The notes: generated by a model from the sequence alone, not told the origin. A stretch of 64,000 nucleotides of DNA from Cepaea nemoralis (GCA_014155875.1 JACEFZ010012608.1:25001-89000), one strand, 5' to 3'. Counted from the stretch's first letter, positions 42,940-53,468 are shown. Program-made: numbers and translations.

Positions 42940-44547
42940 TCACAGGCATTTTTCTTGCATTTGTCGCAATGAGAATATCATATCAATGGTAGACCGGTTC
43001 TGTCGAAAGCCACACTGTGATTCGGGGTAGACTTGATCTCCTAGGACTTGAAGTCTGCGCAGAACAATTCTGGCAAATACTTTTCCAACAATACACAGAA
43101 GTGAGATACCCCTATAGTTGTTGCAGTCGCTCCGATCGCCCTTGTTCTTGTACAGTGTTATGATGCTTGAATCTTTGAAATCCTGTGGGACTTGTCCTTC
43201 TCGCCAGCATAGCTCTATTAGCTGGTGGATCTGTAGAGTGAGTGTGTCTTGCCCACTCCTGATAACCTCTATTGGAATCCCATCCTTACCTGGAGCCTTG
43301 CCAGATGCAAGTTCATTTATAGCACACTTAACTTCTGTTATGGTGGGAAGTGTGTCCAGGTGGTCAAGAGTTGGTAGAGCCTCTATGGCGTTGAGGGCAT
43401 CATCCGCTAGTTTGGTCTCACTTGAGTAAAGCTCCAAATAGTGCTCTACCCATCTGTCCATCTGCTGTTTCTTATCAGTTATGATTTCTCCAGTCAAGGT
43501 TTTCAATGGTGCACTTCTTTTGATCACTGGACCACAGGCTTTCTTTATTCCTTCATACATGCTTCTTATGTTTCCCTTATCACTTGCGATTTGAATGGAC
43601 TCACATAACTTGATCCAATAATCATTTGCACACTGCCTGGCAGCCTTTTGCACATCCTTCCTAGCTTGCCTTAGCTCACTCAGAGTGTTACGCGTTGGTC
43701 TTTCCTTGTTTCTTAAGAGAGCTATCTTCTTCTTATCAATCAAGGGCTGCAGAGTCTCGCTGTTTGCCGCAAACCAGTCCTGCCTCTTATGATCCACAGT
43801 GCCGTAAACCCCTACGGCAGTTTTATAAAGAGTTTCCTTAAGTTGACCCCACTTTTCATTTACTGTACAATTTTCTGGTGTATCAGTGAAAGCGTCTTCA
43901 AGTTGCTGTTGAAACTGAAAGCACTTTTCAGGATCGTGAGTGTTAATAATATTAATCCTGGGGCTAGATTTGTGTTTAGCTGTGTAGATTCTCTTTGGTC
44001 TCAGTCTAACCCTTGCAACAACCAAAGAATGATCCGTATCACAGTCAGCACTGTGGTAACTTCGAGTCAATGATATATGGTTCAGATGTTGTCTCCGTGT
44101 GATGATGAAGTCCAGCTGGTGCCAATGGCCGGATCTTGGATGTTTCCATGTGACCTTATGCATCTCTTTTGTTTTAAAAAAGGAGTTTGTAATACATAGG
44201 TCATTTCTGGTGCAATGCTCCAGCAGCCTTTGCCCATTTTCATTCATGCGACCGATGTTGTATTTTCCAAGGCACACTGGCCATGAACTCGAGTCCTTGC
44301 CCACACGAGCATTGAAATCACCGAGCATATAAATGTAGTCAGATTTTGGAACTGCCTTGATCACGGAGTCTAACTCCTCATAGAACAAATCCTTCACATC
44401 ATCAGAGGAATCGAGTGTCGGTGCATATGCAGTAATAATGGTGGCAAAACCACAAGAGGTTGCCAAGCGCAGGGATAATAGTCTTTCATTTCCTCCTGCT
44501 GGAATTTCAATCATTCCCAGTAGCAAATTCTTCACTGCAAAGCCCAC
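42940..44547 (-). CDS. LINE-G endonuclease and RT fingers
   Basis: 535 open codons. The endonuclease begins in the frame 44756-44532 (TWNVRTMCPGFSTDL, IAGLQETR) and continues here with GFAVKN, YAPTLDSSD, MLGDFNARVGKDSS, QLDFIITRR and CDTDHSLVVARV. Then a linker, and the RT opening: ASGKAPGKDGIPIEVI, FKDSSIITLYKNKGDRSDC, NYRGISLLCIVGKVFARI and ESQCGFRQNRSTIDMIF. The usual SDHRLV-type motif is TDHSLV. A frameshift at the end leads into the next frame. The product would nick target DNA and prime reverse transcription. Confidence 0.9.
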   Translation of the reverse strand: MGFAVKNLLLGMIEIPAGGNERLLSLRLATSCGFATIITAYAPTLDSSDDVKDLFYEELDSVIKAVPKSDYIYMLGDFNARVGKDSSSWPVCLGKYNIGRMNENGQRLLEHCTRNDLCITNSFFKTKEMHKVTWKHPRSGHWHQLDFIITRRQHLNHISLTRSYHSADCDTDHSLVVARVRLRPKRIYTAKHKSSPRINIINTHDPEKCFQFQQQLEDAFTDTPENCTVNEKWGQLKETLYKTAVGVYGTVDHKRQDWFAANSETLQPLIDKKKIALLRNKERPTRNTLSELRQARKDVQKAARQCANDYWIKLCESIQIASDKGNIRSMYEGIKKACGPVIKRSAPLKTLTGEIITDKKQQMDRWVEHYLELYSSETKLADDALNAIEALPTLDHLDTLPTITEVKCAINELASGKAPGKDGIPIEVIRSGQDTLTLQIHQLIELCWREGQVPQDFKDSSIITLYKNKGDRSDCNNYRGISLLCIVGKVFARIVLRRLQVLGDQVYPESQCGFRQNRSTIDMIFSLRQMQEKCL

Positions 44548-44875
44548 ACCATGTTGCCCTTTTTCTGAATGCCCTCTACCCTTCCAGAAAAAGGTGTAAT
44601 TGTTTTCCCTGAGTGACCCTTCCTCAGCGAGCGAGTCTCCTGCAGGCCAGCAATATCAATGTTAAGACGATTGAGTTCGGCATCAATCACAGCCGTTTTT
44701 CTCACATCGTCAATATTGGTCAAGTCAGTGGAAAATCCTGGACACATGGTTCTCACATTCCAGGTTGCAAGCCGTAGCTTGAGGTTTCTATTTTTCTTTT
44801 TATTTGTACCTGGTGTATTTGTTTTACAGCCTGCGATTCAGATTTTGTCCTAGCCCCAAGCACCCATTGAAGCAG

Positions 44876-45000
44876 GCAGGCTGTGGCAGATCAGCACCCA
44901 ATTGGTTGGGGGATGCCCAGCTTGAGGCGGGCGGTAGCTGATCAGCACCCAATTGGCTGGGGCCTGCCCAGCTTGAGGCGGGCGGTAGCTGATCAGTGAC
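44876..45000 (-). repeat. ~60 bp tandem duplication in LINE-G 5' leader
   Basis: Two units, with a partial third, of GGGCGGTAGCTGATCAGCACCC + AATTGG(T/C)TGGGG + TGCCCAGCTTGAGGC. As in LINE-A, the repeat lies in the leader upstream of the coding start, where LINE promoters normally reside. Confidence 0.85.
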
Positions 45001-45560
45001 ACCTGTAGGTGTCTCCCACCGTCAGAGGCAACGTGTGGCGCCCCATGTCTACGCCAATTGACAGGGACTTATAACCCGTAACAGTTGCCTCTTGCTTTGA
45101 TTCCGAGACCAGTTAAGACCAGGGATGGAGTTATTGCCTCTCCATAGCACAAAGCCTAGGCTAAAATATAGAGATCATGTGTTGCCCATGCAGCATGATC
45201 CCTCTCTCGGCCTGCCTATTTCACTCCAGAGGAAAGGTAACACCCCTACATCTGGAACAAGACAAGCTGCAGAAGCTGCCGGATCAGCAAAGCAATGCTC
45301 TAGCTGTCCGCCTGTCGGAGCTTCGATCCTAGACCAGCAGCCAACCAAGGCTTAGGCCTAACATATCTACATTCACATAAGAAAAAACAAAAGCATTGTT
45401 AAATGAAAGTTGTGAACATAATGCATATTACCATGTTATGAGACTCAAATGACTTACATTCCATATCCACCCTGACTAATCCAGTCATTATTATATTAAG
45501 CGAGCACAAATATTAAGATACATCTTATTATCGGGAAACGCGCTCAAAGCATCACCAAAA

Positions 45561-45800
45561 GTAGTTAAAGTTTGTTGCATATCCTTTACAGGAAGTCGCA
45601 GTCAAGCCCAGTGTTTTTGACTGTGATTTCTTGGCAAGTTTATGTTCAGTAGTTTGCCATTGGTTTGTGAATATCAGACACTCATACCATTGTATAGAAA
45701 CCAACACAGGCAGTCTGCTGCCAAATCGCCCACAGCTGTGTCTCAAATGTGGTATGCGGGATTACGAATTGTGTCCGTAACACCTTCACCATGGAGCTAG
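45561..45800 (-). mobile_element. SINE-S2-related copy
   Basis: The minus strand starts near 45795 with AGCTCCATGGTGAAGGTGTT, ACACAATTCGTAATCCCGC (head) and ATTTGAGACACAGCTGTGGG, then the S2 body (ATGGTATGAGTGTCTGATATT, AACTTGCCAAGAAATCAC) and CCTGTAAAGGATATGCAAC. The tRNA-like head with a box-B-like GAGACACA is recognisable. No tRNA-Ala is present at its 3' side. Confidence 0.7.
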
Positions 45801-45966
45801 TGCAAAAATAGTAAGATGAAAACAATTCACTTCACCATGGAGCTAGTGCAAAAAATAGTAAGATGAAAACAATTCACTTCACCATGGAGCTAGTGCAAAA
45901 ATAGTAAGATGAAAACAATTCACTTCACCATGGAGCTAGTGCAAAAATAGTAAGATGAAAACAATT
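45785..45966. repeat. 46 bp minisatellite, 4 units
   Basis: Four almost identical units of TTCACCATGGAGCTAGTGC + AAAAATAGTAAGATGAAAAC + AATTCAC. The first overlaps the end of the SINE-S2 copy. The unit therefore contains the SINE terminus, meaning the minisatellite arose by duplication at the SINE's edge. Confidence 0.95.
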
Positions 45967-46251
45967 CCTGACAATGTGCTACCAACGGTCAACTGACATG
46001 TACGTGGACACTTGTTTTGTGAACTCACATAAACTTAGAGAAATAATAATAGAAGCTACTTTTATTCTTTTATTCATGTGTGACTGAAATGTTTAATTAA
46101 GAACATATTTATTTCGTGAGTTAGAAAACAATAGAATTACAAATTAATATTAGTAATATGCGTAGACATTTTGCTATAAAAGTGATATCTAAAATCTAAG
46201 ATGTTTGGGAATAGATTTTTCTCTAAAGTAGTAAAATGTCACTCAATATTT

Positions 46252-46400
46252 GTCTCATCTCATCATCTTATCTTGTTCCTCTTGTACCTTGAGGTGTCGA
46301 AGTGAAGCATAAACAGCTGAAGAGTGCTCATTTATGGGCTTCATGTATTGAGATTGCAGTGGACTCCACTATTTCCTCTGTCCATCGTTTACATGGTTGG
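46252..46400 (-). mobile_element. LINE-D 3' end remnant, minus
   Basis: The minus strand reads CCATGTAAACGATGGACAG, AGTCCACTGCAATCTCAATAC, ATGAAGCCCATAAATGAGC, TTCACTTCGACACCTCAAGG and ends in GATGATGAGATGAGAC, matching the LINE-D end (ITESIGMSIYEAHNRALSR). It is more diverged than the other D copies. Confidence 0.8.
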
Positions 46401-47120
46401 CAGTAAGAGACATCCTCTGCTGGCATGCTAGGCCAGTCACAGGTTTAGGACAGAAAAAATCTTGACCAAGGAGAATCTGTCCTCCTTTACGAGCCAGAGC
46501 CCCATTGGCCCATGACCTTGCTGTCATGGTTTCACACCACGGGGAGGTGAGGTTGACTTGTGTAGTCTGGGGGTCATCGGCAGGCTACAAATTTTTGCTT
46601 TTCACCCCTCCTGAGGGAGGCTAGCTGATCCTAACCCTACTAGCTGCAGGGCCAGGTGCAGACCACACCTTGTAGACCGGTATCTTTTTACGTTCAGTAG
46701 TTTGCCATTGATTATAGCGACTGGGTTTATAAGGATGGACAGAGAATGTAAGTTCTTCAAGACAGGTCATACAGGAATGAAATAACCTCCTATAGATGCA
46801 GGACATTGTCAAGGCTTGAACATCCTGAATTTCGATACTTTGGACTTAAAGAGTTAACAGATTCTGTGCCAAACAAAAAGCACGTTTGGACCAAACAAAA
46901 ATGGATGACGGAAAATGGGAAGTAGGGGTGTGTCACAGTTAGACTTAAAATTTGTCAATGTATTATTAAAATGCAATGACATTTTCGCAATATGTAAGCC
47001 CATGGCAGATATTGGAAGTCCCTTAGATGATTAATCATCCCATGACAATTAATGAATTATAACTTAAGTTTCTCAGACAATCCCCCAACCTCAAGCCGAT
47101 GGCAACCGCAGTGTTATATG
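46401..47120. other. unassigned sequence upstream of the receptor gene
   Basis: Contains a SINE-S2-like scrap at 46690-46740 (ACGTTCAGTAGTTTGCCATTG) and otherwise nothing recognised. A promoter or first noncoding exon of the TNFR-like gene could lie here or further upstream, but I see no decisive signal. Confidence 0.4.
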
Positions 47121-47154
47121 TTTCATATTTCTCTTTCAGTTGTATTAAGTAATA

Positions 47155-47830
47155 GTTATCTTGAAACAGTCATAACATCTGATGGGAGATGCCTTGAAGA
47201 GATTAGAACAAGAATCACTATGTCAAAGGTTGCCTTTTGCAAGATGAAAAGACATACTGACCAATAAAAAGAAGTCAATTGCAACGAGAAAGTGTTGAAG
47301 TGCTATATAAAACCTGTGCCTCCAGGAAAGTTAACCCGATCAACAAATGCCCGAAGTCGGAGGTGTCGACCTAACGGCGCAAGAACGCAGCCCTATTGTA
47401 AACAGGCACAACACAATCACGTCCGAAAAAACTCTGGATGAATACAGAAGAAGAAGAAGAACCTGTACTCTTGTTTGGATATGAAACATGGACAATGAAC
47501 AGACAAGTTGAAAAACATCTGATGGCTGTGGAAATGTGGTTTCTGAAGAAAATGCAAAAAATACCATGGACAGACAGAAAAACCAACGAGCAAATCCTAC
47601 AAGAAGCAAAGTAACACTGTAAACTAATTAGATAAGTTAGACGCAGTCTGTATAAATGTTTTGGGCACTTTATGAGAAGGCATAAACTAGAGAACTTGGT
47701 AACAACTGATAAAATTGAGGGGAAAAGAACAAGGGGAAGACAGAGAAGTAAATATCTGGATGGCTTGGCCATGTGGCATGGGGGAGACAAGAACACAGAG
47801 CTGATTCACGACTATGGTGATCATGTGAGA
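47155..47830 (+). mobile_element. LINE-J (CR1/RTE-like) fragment, split by LINE-A 3' end
   Basis: Frames read YLETVITSDGRCLEEIRTRI and VAFCKMKRH, then, after the LINE-A piece, KPVLLFGYETWTMNRQVEKHL and VEMWFLKKMQKIPW: the thumb and C-terminal region of a CR1/RTE-like RT. The flanks (47119-47157 and 47843-47885) share about 40 bp including the CATATTTCTCTTTCAG motif, either a long target duplication or pre-existing tandem copies. Confidence 0.7.
47318..47460 (+). mobile_element. LINE-A 3' end insertion in LINE-J
   Basis: It matches the last ~140 bp of LINE-A (GGAAAGTTAACCCGATC to GAAGAAGAAGAA). AACCTGT lies on both sides (47311-47317 and 47460-47466), a TSD of at least 7 bp. The host frame CYIKPVLLFGYE is restored by its removal. 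It is the most mutated LINE-A piece, so older than the two long copies. Confidence 0.8.
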
Positions 47831-47854
47831 TGGCGATGAGTTATATGAACATTT

Positions 47855-47977
47855 CATATTTCTCTTTCAGTTTACTAAGTAGTAGTAGTGTAAAAATTCA
47901 TATTTTCATATTTCATATATGTTTCATATATCTCTTTCAGTTAGTAGTAAAGTGAATGTTTCATATTTCTCTTTCAG
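47855..47977 (+). promoter_or_regulatory. three tandem copies of a splice-acceptor-like motif
   Basis: CATAT(T/A)TCTCTTTCAG occurs at 47855, 47925 and 47962, with a fourth copy at 47124. Each is a pyrimidine tract ending in CAG, the shape of a 3' splice site. The last lies 56 bp upstream of the ATG of the TNFR-like gene, so it is the probable acceptor of the exon that contains the start codon (exon beginning about 47978). Which of the three is used cannot be told from sequence. Confidence 0.5.
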
Positions 47978-48033
47978 GTGTCCAGTGTAAAATGTTTGTG
48001 ATCTAACCAATTGTGAAGCTGAAAGGTGACGAT

Positions 48034-48679
48034 ATGGTTTTAGTATTGTGCACTCTAGTGCTGTTCCTGCGGCTCACTGCTTCTCATTATATCATGTGCC
48101 ACGCAGGACATAAATGGGACATGGAGAAAAAAACGTGTCTGTTTTGTGACAATGACACATATATGCATGAAGACGAACATTTTCACACTGAGTGTTTTCC
48201 GTGTGCTAAAGTAAGAAATAAAAACACTGAATATGTTATCAGAGAGTGCAGCTTTGAAGAAAATGCTTTAATTGGGAGTTACAGACAAACTGATGAGAAC
48301 AGCTGCCTGTCTGACAAATTCTTCATGGATGTCAACAGTGTTGGTGTAAAAGTATGCCAAGTGAGAATGATGCCCTGTAGACAAGGGCAGTTCTTTGTGT
48401 CTGGGGACAAGTGCTCACCATGCGCTCCAGATACATACATGGTGGATGATGATCACAATAACACGGCTTGCAACCCGTGCCAACAGCTTCCCCACAACCT
48501 GGAAGTTGATAGCTATGTTGCCACAGCTTGCCACATGACCCGTGACAGCACATCTGTGACTGATGGCTTACCTGTGGACACGGCATCTTTCAATAGTTCC
48601 CACCTGCCAGACGTTTGCAAGAAATACCTAGGTGAAATAATCCACCTCCTTGACATGAATAAGGCAGGCAATTCTACAG
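48034..48679 (+). CDS. TNF-receptor-like cysteine-rich protein, exon with start codon
   Basis: The ATG at 48034 is preceded by an in-frame stop at 48004. The first 17 residues (MVLVLCTLVLFLRLTAS) form a signal peptide. The mature part has TNFR-type cysteine spacing in two to three repeats: CHAGHKWDMEKKTCLFC with C-x2-C and a later CFPC; then CSF, CLSD, CQV and CRQGQFFVSGDKCSPC; then CNPC and a further pair of Cys. Several N-glycosylation sites occur (NDT, NNT, NSS, NST). The exon ends in phase 1 at ACA-G|GTAATG (48679/48680). Joined to 63407-63834 it gives 357 residues. TNFR superfamily members bind trimeric ligands; no cytoplasmic death domain is seen. An unrelated cysteine-rich receptor remains possible. 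Confidence 0.7.
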
Positions 48680-49019
48680 GTAATGTTGATGATTTGTTCA
48701 TAGTTTACATTCATCTTTTTCTAATGAATAGACAATTCTACAGGTAATTTTGATGATTTGTTGATTGTTTACATTCATCTTCTTCTTCTGCCATTATTTC
48801 CTATAGAACTTCAAGCATCTCATGCCAAACTGTCCTAATGCTTTCTATTGGAGCTCTCCCTATTATTTATCCCTGTCTCTCATTCATTTCTCTGTGTGTT
48901 TGTAGGCCTCTCTCTATGTCATTGACCCTGTGGGGGTGCAGTCAAGGACACTCTATTTACACTATTATCCGGTTTCCTCAGGTTTCCTATCCAGTACCAG
49001 TGCCTCTTCCTCACCTCTT

Positions 49020-50105
49020 GATTGATTGATTGATTTAGGAACCAACATCACAGCATTCAGGACATTCCCATAAGCCCTCCGTCCCCATCCCCAGCAGCCA
49101 GTGAAGAGTTCCAACACTAATAGTACCAGTAGCAATCTGATTATATGTCCGTCTCATCTTTCCTCTGAGCGTCGATCGTCGGCCAGATCCCCTCGTCACC
49201 CCTCGCTGTCGCATTCTTGCCAGACCATGGTGATCCATTTGCTCCTCCGAGGTGTACACGTGCTCCCACACGGCCGCAATCACGTCTGCCTTATCATGCA
49301 TCAATACTCCACCAAGTGTTGCAGAGCCAGCCAATCTGTCCGTCTGTTCATTCCCCAGCACACCAGCAAGCCCCGGAGAAAAGATCCAGACGATGCTTGC
49401 CACCCTGTGACTTCTGAAGCGAGGCAAGCCACTCTGCACGAAGCTTGCCTGTCCTCACCCTACTCAGCATGCTTTCTGAGTCAGTTATAATCACGATGTG
49501 TGTGTGTATCGTATTCTCCATCCAGCGGAAAGCTGCACTGACCGCCTCCACCTCCATTCTTAAGCTAGATGTTGTCGTATCATACGCCAGGCTCTCCTGG
49601 ACCAAACTTCAACCATTAGCTTTTGCTAAGAACCCTCCAGGCACTTCTCCTGCCTCTCAATACTGAACCATCTGTGTATATAATCACATCACCTGGGCGA
49701 GCATTATCCTGAATTAGTTGCTGGATTTCCACTTCCGTGGCCCCTGCTGGCCACTCCCTGCACTCCCGGCTCAATGTGATTATAACTCTGCACAAGTCTA
49801 ACTGCTCCGCTGGCACTCTGACCCACTCCTCTCCTCACCTAATGTTCTCCAAGATGCACACATGACTGATCGTATCCTCCGCCTGAGCCATCCATGATTT
49901 CCCTTATATCAGTCGCTGACCCTTAACTGCGTCCAGTGCCTCATGCAACGGGTGATCTGTGTCAGCAGCTACTCAGAGGTATGCCTTCACCTGCATCACC
50001 TTGTGCCCACCAGCAACAGTAGGCAGGTAAAGGATGTAACGCATACACACTACTGGGGTGTCTCTGGTGCATCCCAGAATGACCCGCATAGCTTCGTTCT
50101 GTATG
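49020..50105 (-). mobile_element. LINE-F 3' part, 14 bp TSD
   Basis: CTTCCTCACCTCTT lies at 49006-49019 and 50106-50119. The minus strand starts in a RT C-terminal region (NEAMRVILGCTRDTP), runs through an RNase H domain and ends in a (GATT)n / ATCA-type tail at 49020-49036. It is 5'-truncated to 1,086 bp. RNase H and the GCTRDT motif place it in the I superfamily, a different family from A and C. Confidence 0.9.
49035..49816 (-). pseudogene. LINE-F RNase H domain, broken
   Basis: Three frames: 49816-49616 (RPGDVIIYTDGSVLRGRRSAW, first Asp), 49605-49348 (SLRMEVEAVSAAFRWME with the catalytic Glu, then IITDSESMLSRV with the second Asp) and 49439-49035 (WIFSPGLAGVLGNEQTDRLAG, where the usual H of 'GHAGV' is L, then the last Asp). 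Frameshifts separate them. The C-terminal tail lacks the CxC...H...C motif of LINEs A and C but has CPEC. Confidence 0.85.
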
Positions 50106-50649
50106 CTTCCTCACCTCTTTATTTGCTGGAATCTTGTTCTCTCCCTAAGTTCCACATGAGTATAGTAGAGCTTCTTTTCATCCTCGTTTTCTGTTGTCAT
50201 AGTTGGTTAGATTGTGCAGCTAATCTATTGGCTTAGCTAGTTCCGCACCAGTTCTCCTTAGCTACGACATACATGATGCTACTGATGGTATCCCTCCATG
50301 TCATCATCTTTCACCTTCAAGCTTCATTTCTATCAGTTTGATTCTGCCTCTTCTGTCACTGATCTCTCCGATTGTCATGATTATCTTCACTGCCCCTCTT
50401 CTTATTATATTACCAAAAAAGCACAGCCTCTTTCTTATTCAGTCAATCAGGTGCCATCTCCACAATGAAGGTTGGTTGCAATGGATCTCCAACACTGTCT
50501 CTCTCTCTCTCTCTCTCACCTTGACTGTACATTCTGTTAGGCTAATGTTTGTCCATCTCTTGATGTTATCTTCCCACTTGTATTGTTGTCTACCGCTTGT
50601 TCGCTTGCCCTCAACCTTAGACTCCAGTTTGATTTTTATAAGAGTGTTA

Positions 50650-52459
50650 CCGTATTTTACGGACTATAAGACGCTACGGACTATAAGACGCACCTTAATT
50701 TTTAAGCAATTTTTTAATAAAATAACATTTTTACCATTGTTATTATTAGATTGCAAAGCTAGACTCAAAAAAGAAATTCTTAGTTTATAAAATCGAACTG
50801 ACCTTTAAAATCCCTGAAAATCGTCATCTGAACTTTCTTCTTCTTCTTCTTCCTCATCATCGTCATCGTTGTCCTCTTCATATATAAGATGGTCTTTACT
50901 ACCATCGAGAGTGTTACTTATGCCGCACTTCTTGAAAGATTTAACAATATCTTCTCTCACTCTAGACCACGACTGAAAAATTTATTCACTGACACACTTG
51001 TTTGATTTAGGTCGTTTTAAAGCTCCCTTCGGTGTGAATTCATGTTGGGTTTCATCCATCATCCATTTGTTCCATTCCTCTCTCATACACACTTTAAATG
51101 GTTTATTTATCGAGACATCAAGAGGTTGCAATTGTGAAGTAAGCCCTCACGGAATAACAGCCAGCTCTGTATTTCCCTGTCTCAATTTCTCTTTCACAGA
51201 ATTTTTCAAATGACTACTAAACTGATCTAGCTCAAGAAGAGAACTCTTCTTCAATAAAGCACCTTTCCTTCTATCCCACACTCTGTTAATCCATAATTTC
51301 ATACCAGCCTCATCCATCCAACCCTTGTCATGTACATGAACAACACCACCTGGCGGTATTTCAGAAGGTTTTGACATTGTTTTGCGCTTGAAAATTATCA
51401 TTGGATTAAGTTTAGTACCGTCAGCAGAACATGAAAGGACATCAGTGTAGTGAATTTTTTCATTTCCACTTGTTTTTATAGTTACAGTATTAGCACCTTT
51501 CATGGCAACAGTTCTGTTACTCGGCACATCAAATGTCAGAGGAGTTTCGTCCATATTCGCTATTTGGCTTAGTTCCACACTGGTTTTCTTTCAATGTTGG
51601 ATAATAAAGCGATGGAAAGGTAATATTTTCTCTTTATACTCTTGTGGCATTTTCTGAGATATTTTGGTTTTGGTTCGCATGCTAAGTCCATGACGCTTCA
51701 TAAGCCTGTAGCACCAACCAACTCCACCCTTAAAGTCTGTTAAGTTCCACTGTAGCGCTAGCTTACGAGCGTGTATTTGAATCATTTTTGTATTAATTCC
51801 AATGCCATTTTGACGGTGTCTTTGAATCCATTTCAATACATCATCTTCTAGTTTTGGCCATTTTGCATTCAGCTCTCTATTTGCACATTTAGTCTTCCTC
51901 ATTTTGTTCAGCTCTTCTTTACTAGCCCGCCAATCGCGAATGGTTTTTTCTGTTGGTGGAGGGCCAAAATGCCGCTCAGCTGCTCTGTTTCCATGTTATT
52001 CTGCATATGCTATTACTTTCAATTTATAGCCCGCCTCATATGAATACCTTTTATTTTTTTCCATTGCGAAACTAGCTACTAACAAAAATATTGTACTGTT
52101 ACCAATAACACAAATCACTTTCAAGTTCACTGGCACTGTAAACTGCAATGACGCATCATAGGCTAGACAATGTTCTGGGTTTGTGCTGGCGGGGCGGGAG
52201 GGAGACAGTGTTAGCAAGCTTGTGAATCCCTGCAACTCATGTTCATCGCACCGGTGCACTGCTGCTGCCAGTTGAATCCAATGTTGCCAGATAGAGATAG
52301 GTTTTCCGCAGCTTCGAATATATGGCCATTTTTAAGACTGGCGGGAATTTTAAATCAAACACTGGACATTTTTATATTAACTTCGAGTATAAGACGCACC
52401 TGAATTTTGGAGACAATTTTTTGAAGAAAAAAGTGTGTCTTATACTCCGTAAAATATGG
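50650..52459 (-). mobile_element. Tigger/pogo-type DNA transposon, 1.8 kb
   Basis: Terminal inverted repeats CCGTATTTTACGGACTATAAG at the left and its complement (with changes) at the right are flanked by TA (50648-50649 and 52460-52461), the target of Tc1/mariner/pogo elements. The left TIR carries a short direct repeat (ACGGACTATAAGACGC twice). One transposase gene lies inside, minus strand. It splits a LINE-B copy whose frame reads across after removal. Confidence 0.95.
50806..52057 (-). pseudogene. Tigger-like transposase, disrupted
   Basis: Start near 52057 (MEKNKRYSYEAGYKLKVIAY). A CENP-B/pogo DNA-binding region follows: EDDVLKWIQRHRQNGIGINT and YRLMKRHGLSMRTKTKIS. The DDE domain reads NMDETPLTFDVPSNRTV (first Asp), IFKRKT, WMDEAGMKLWINRVW, LLELDQFSSHLKNSV (second Asp region) and TSQLQPLDVSINKPFK (C-terminal catalytic motif). 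The tail is acidic (DDDDEEEEEESSDDD). Stops after AYAE (51996), after HRFIIQH (51591) and after LAVIP (51147) break it. Those three changes, plus a late one, make it inactive but it is otherwise well preserved. This group is domesticated in several animal genes (e.g. CENP-B-like), which does not apply here. Confidence 0.9.
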
Positions 52460-53279
52460 TATGTCTTTTAACATGGCTGAAATATTTCACTTACCTCTGT
52501 CTTATTTCTTTCATCAACTCTCTTTTCACTCCATGTGGTTCTAAAACCTCTGTATTTGATTGTTTTTGTTTTCATGACATACAACATATTCTTTTGTATA
52601 TCCACATCTCCAGGGCCTCTATGGACTTTCTAATTGCTTGTTCATTGTCCAGACTTCTGTGCTGTATAGTCGTGTTGAATATACATAAGTTTTAGCAATT
52701 CTCTTTTTTAATGTGTTGTTAATCTTTGAATATATTAATGCTGATTCCATGATGTTGAAAGCATTTTTGGCCGTTGCTGTTCTCTTTTTGATTTCTGTTT
52801 CACTTCTGCCGTCATCTCTTGCTTATAGTTGTGTATCTTCTTCTTCTTCTTCGTTCATCCGGAGTTTCTTTTTGGGATGTGATTGCATTGTGCCTGTTTA
52901 CAGCAGAGCTGCGTTCCTGCGCCACTAGGCCGACACATCTGACTTCTGCGGGCATTTGTTGACCGGGTTAACCTTCCCGGGGGTTTCTTAGGACGTTTGA
53001 CTCTCACTGGTGTGGTGTTATCTCCCATCCTAGCTGGCCCATATAGAACAGCCAAAGACATCCTGGTCAGCCCTCAAGGGAAGGCAGGGGCAGACCATGG
53101 GCATTCCCCGCCATCCAAGGAGGCTTCCATACTTGCAGAGCCGACACATAGCACTCTGGTACTGGGCTCACCCAAGGAATCGTCACGTCCTGCACATGGC
53201 TGCTTAGCCTCACTTCCGTATATTGGGCCTTCCGTTCACCATAGGCTGTTCTTCCGGAAACCAGAAGAATGCAGTGTGC

Positions 53280-53468
53280 AGATGACATCCACACAGTGAG
53301 CTTTCGACTCGGACTTTCCGCGCAATGGATTTGCTATCCGAGCAATATTCCATTTCGTGCCACTAGGACACTTTTTCCACCTTATTTGAAGCCCACACAG
53401 TGAGCTTTTGATTCGGACTTTCCACGTAATGGATTTGCTATCCAAGCAATATTCCATTTCATGCCTCT
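53280..53468 (-). repeat. 103 bp repeats in LINE-A 3' UTR (2 units)
   Basis: Minus-strand counterpart of 30278-30560 with two units instead of three. An additional ~60 bp (TACACTTCATACCACAGG block) replaces part of the first unit's upstream flank. Confidence 0.85.

Larger units (their letters stand above)
41560..45368 (-). mobile_element. LINE-G (RTE-like), full-length 3.8 kb, 11 bp TSD
   Basis: ACATTCACATA lies at 41549-41559 and 45369-45379. The minus strand begins with a ~600 bp leader, then one coding region (endonuclease, RT, a C-terminal C2H2 zinc finger) and a short 3' end without a GAA tail. Absence of RNase H, single ORF and total length fit RTE-like elements; the precise clade is inference. 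It has only a few frame breaks, so is fairly young, but differs at every motif from LINEs A-F. Confidence 0.9.
50435..52836 (-). mobile_element. LINE-B minus copy, split by Tigger and by LINE-A
   Basis: Three pieces of the C-terminal LINE-B coding region on the minus strand: 52824-52460 (NAFNIMESAL, KINNTLKKRIAKTYVYST, WTMNKQLESPIEALEMWIYK, FSHVKRH), then, beyond the Tigger element, 50649-50435 (LIKIKLESKVEGKRTSGRQQ, YKWEDNIKRWT). LINE-A (52837-57663) interrupts the upstream end at TTISK.DGRSETEI. The upstream part beyond 57676 is not recognisable. Confidence 0.8.

Noticed and set aside
48332..48586. Minus-strand frames opposite the TNFR-like exon
   Set aside because: Shadows of the cysteine-rich coding exon on the other strand.
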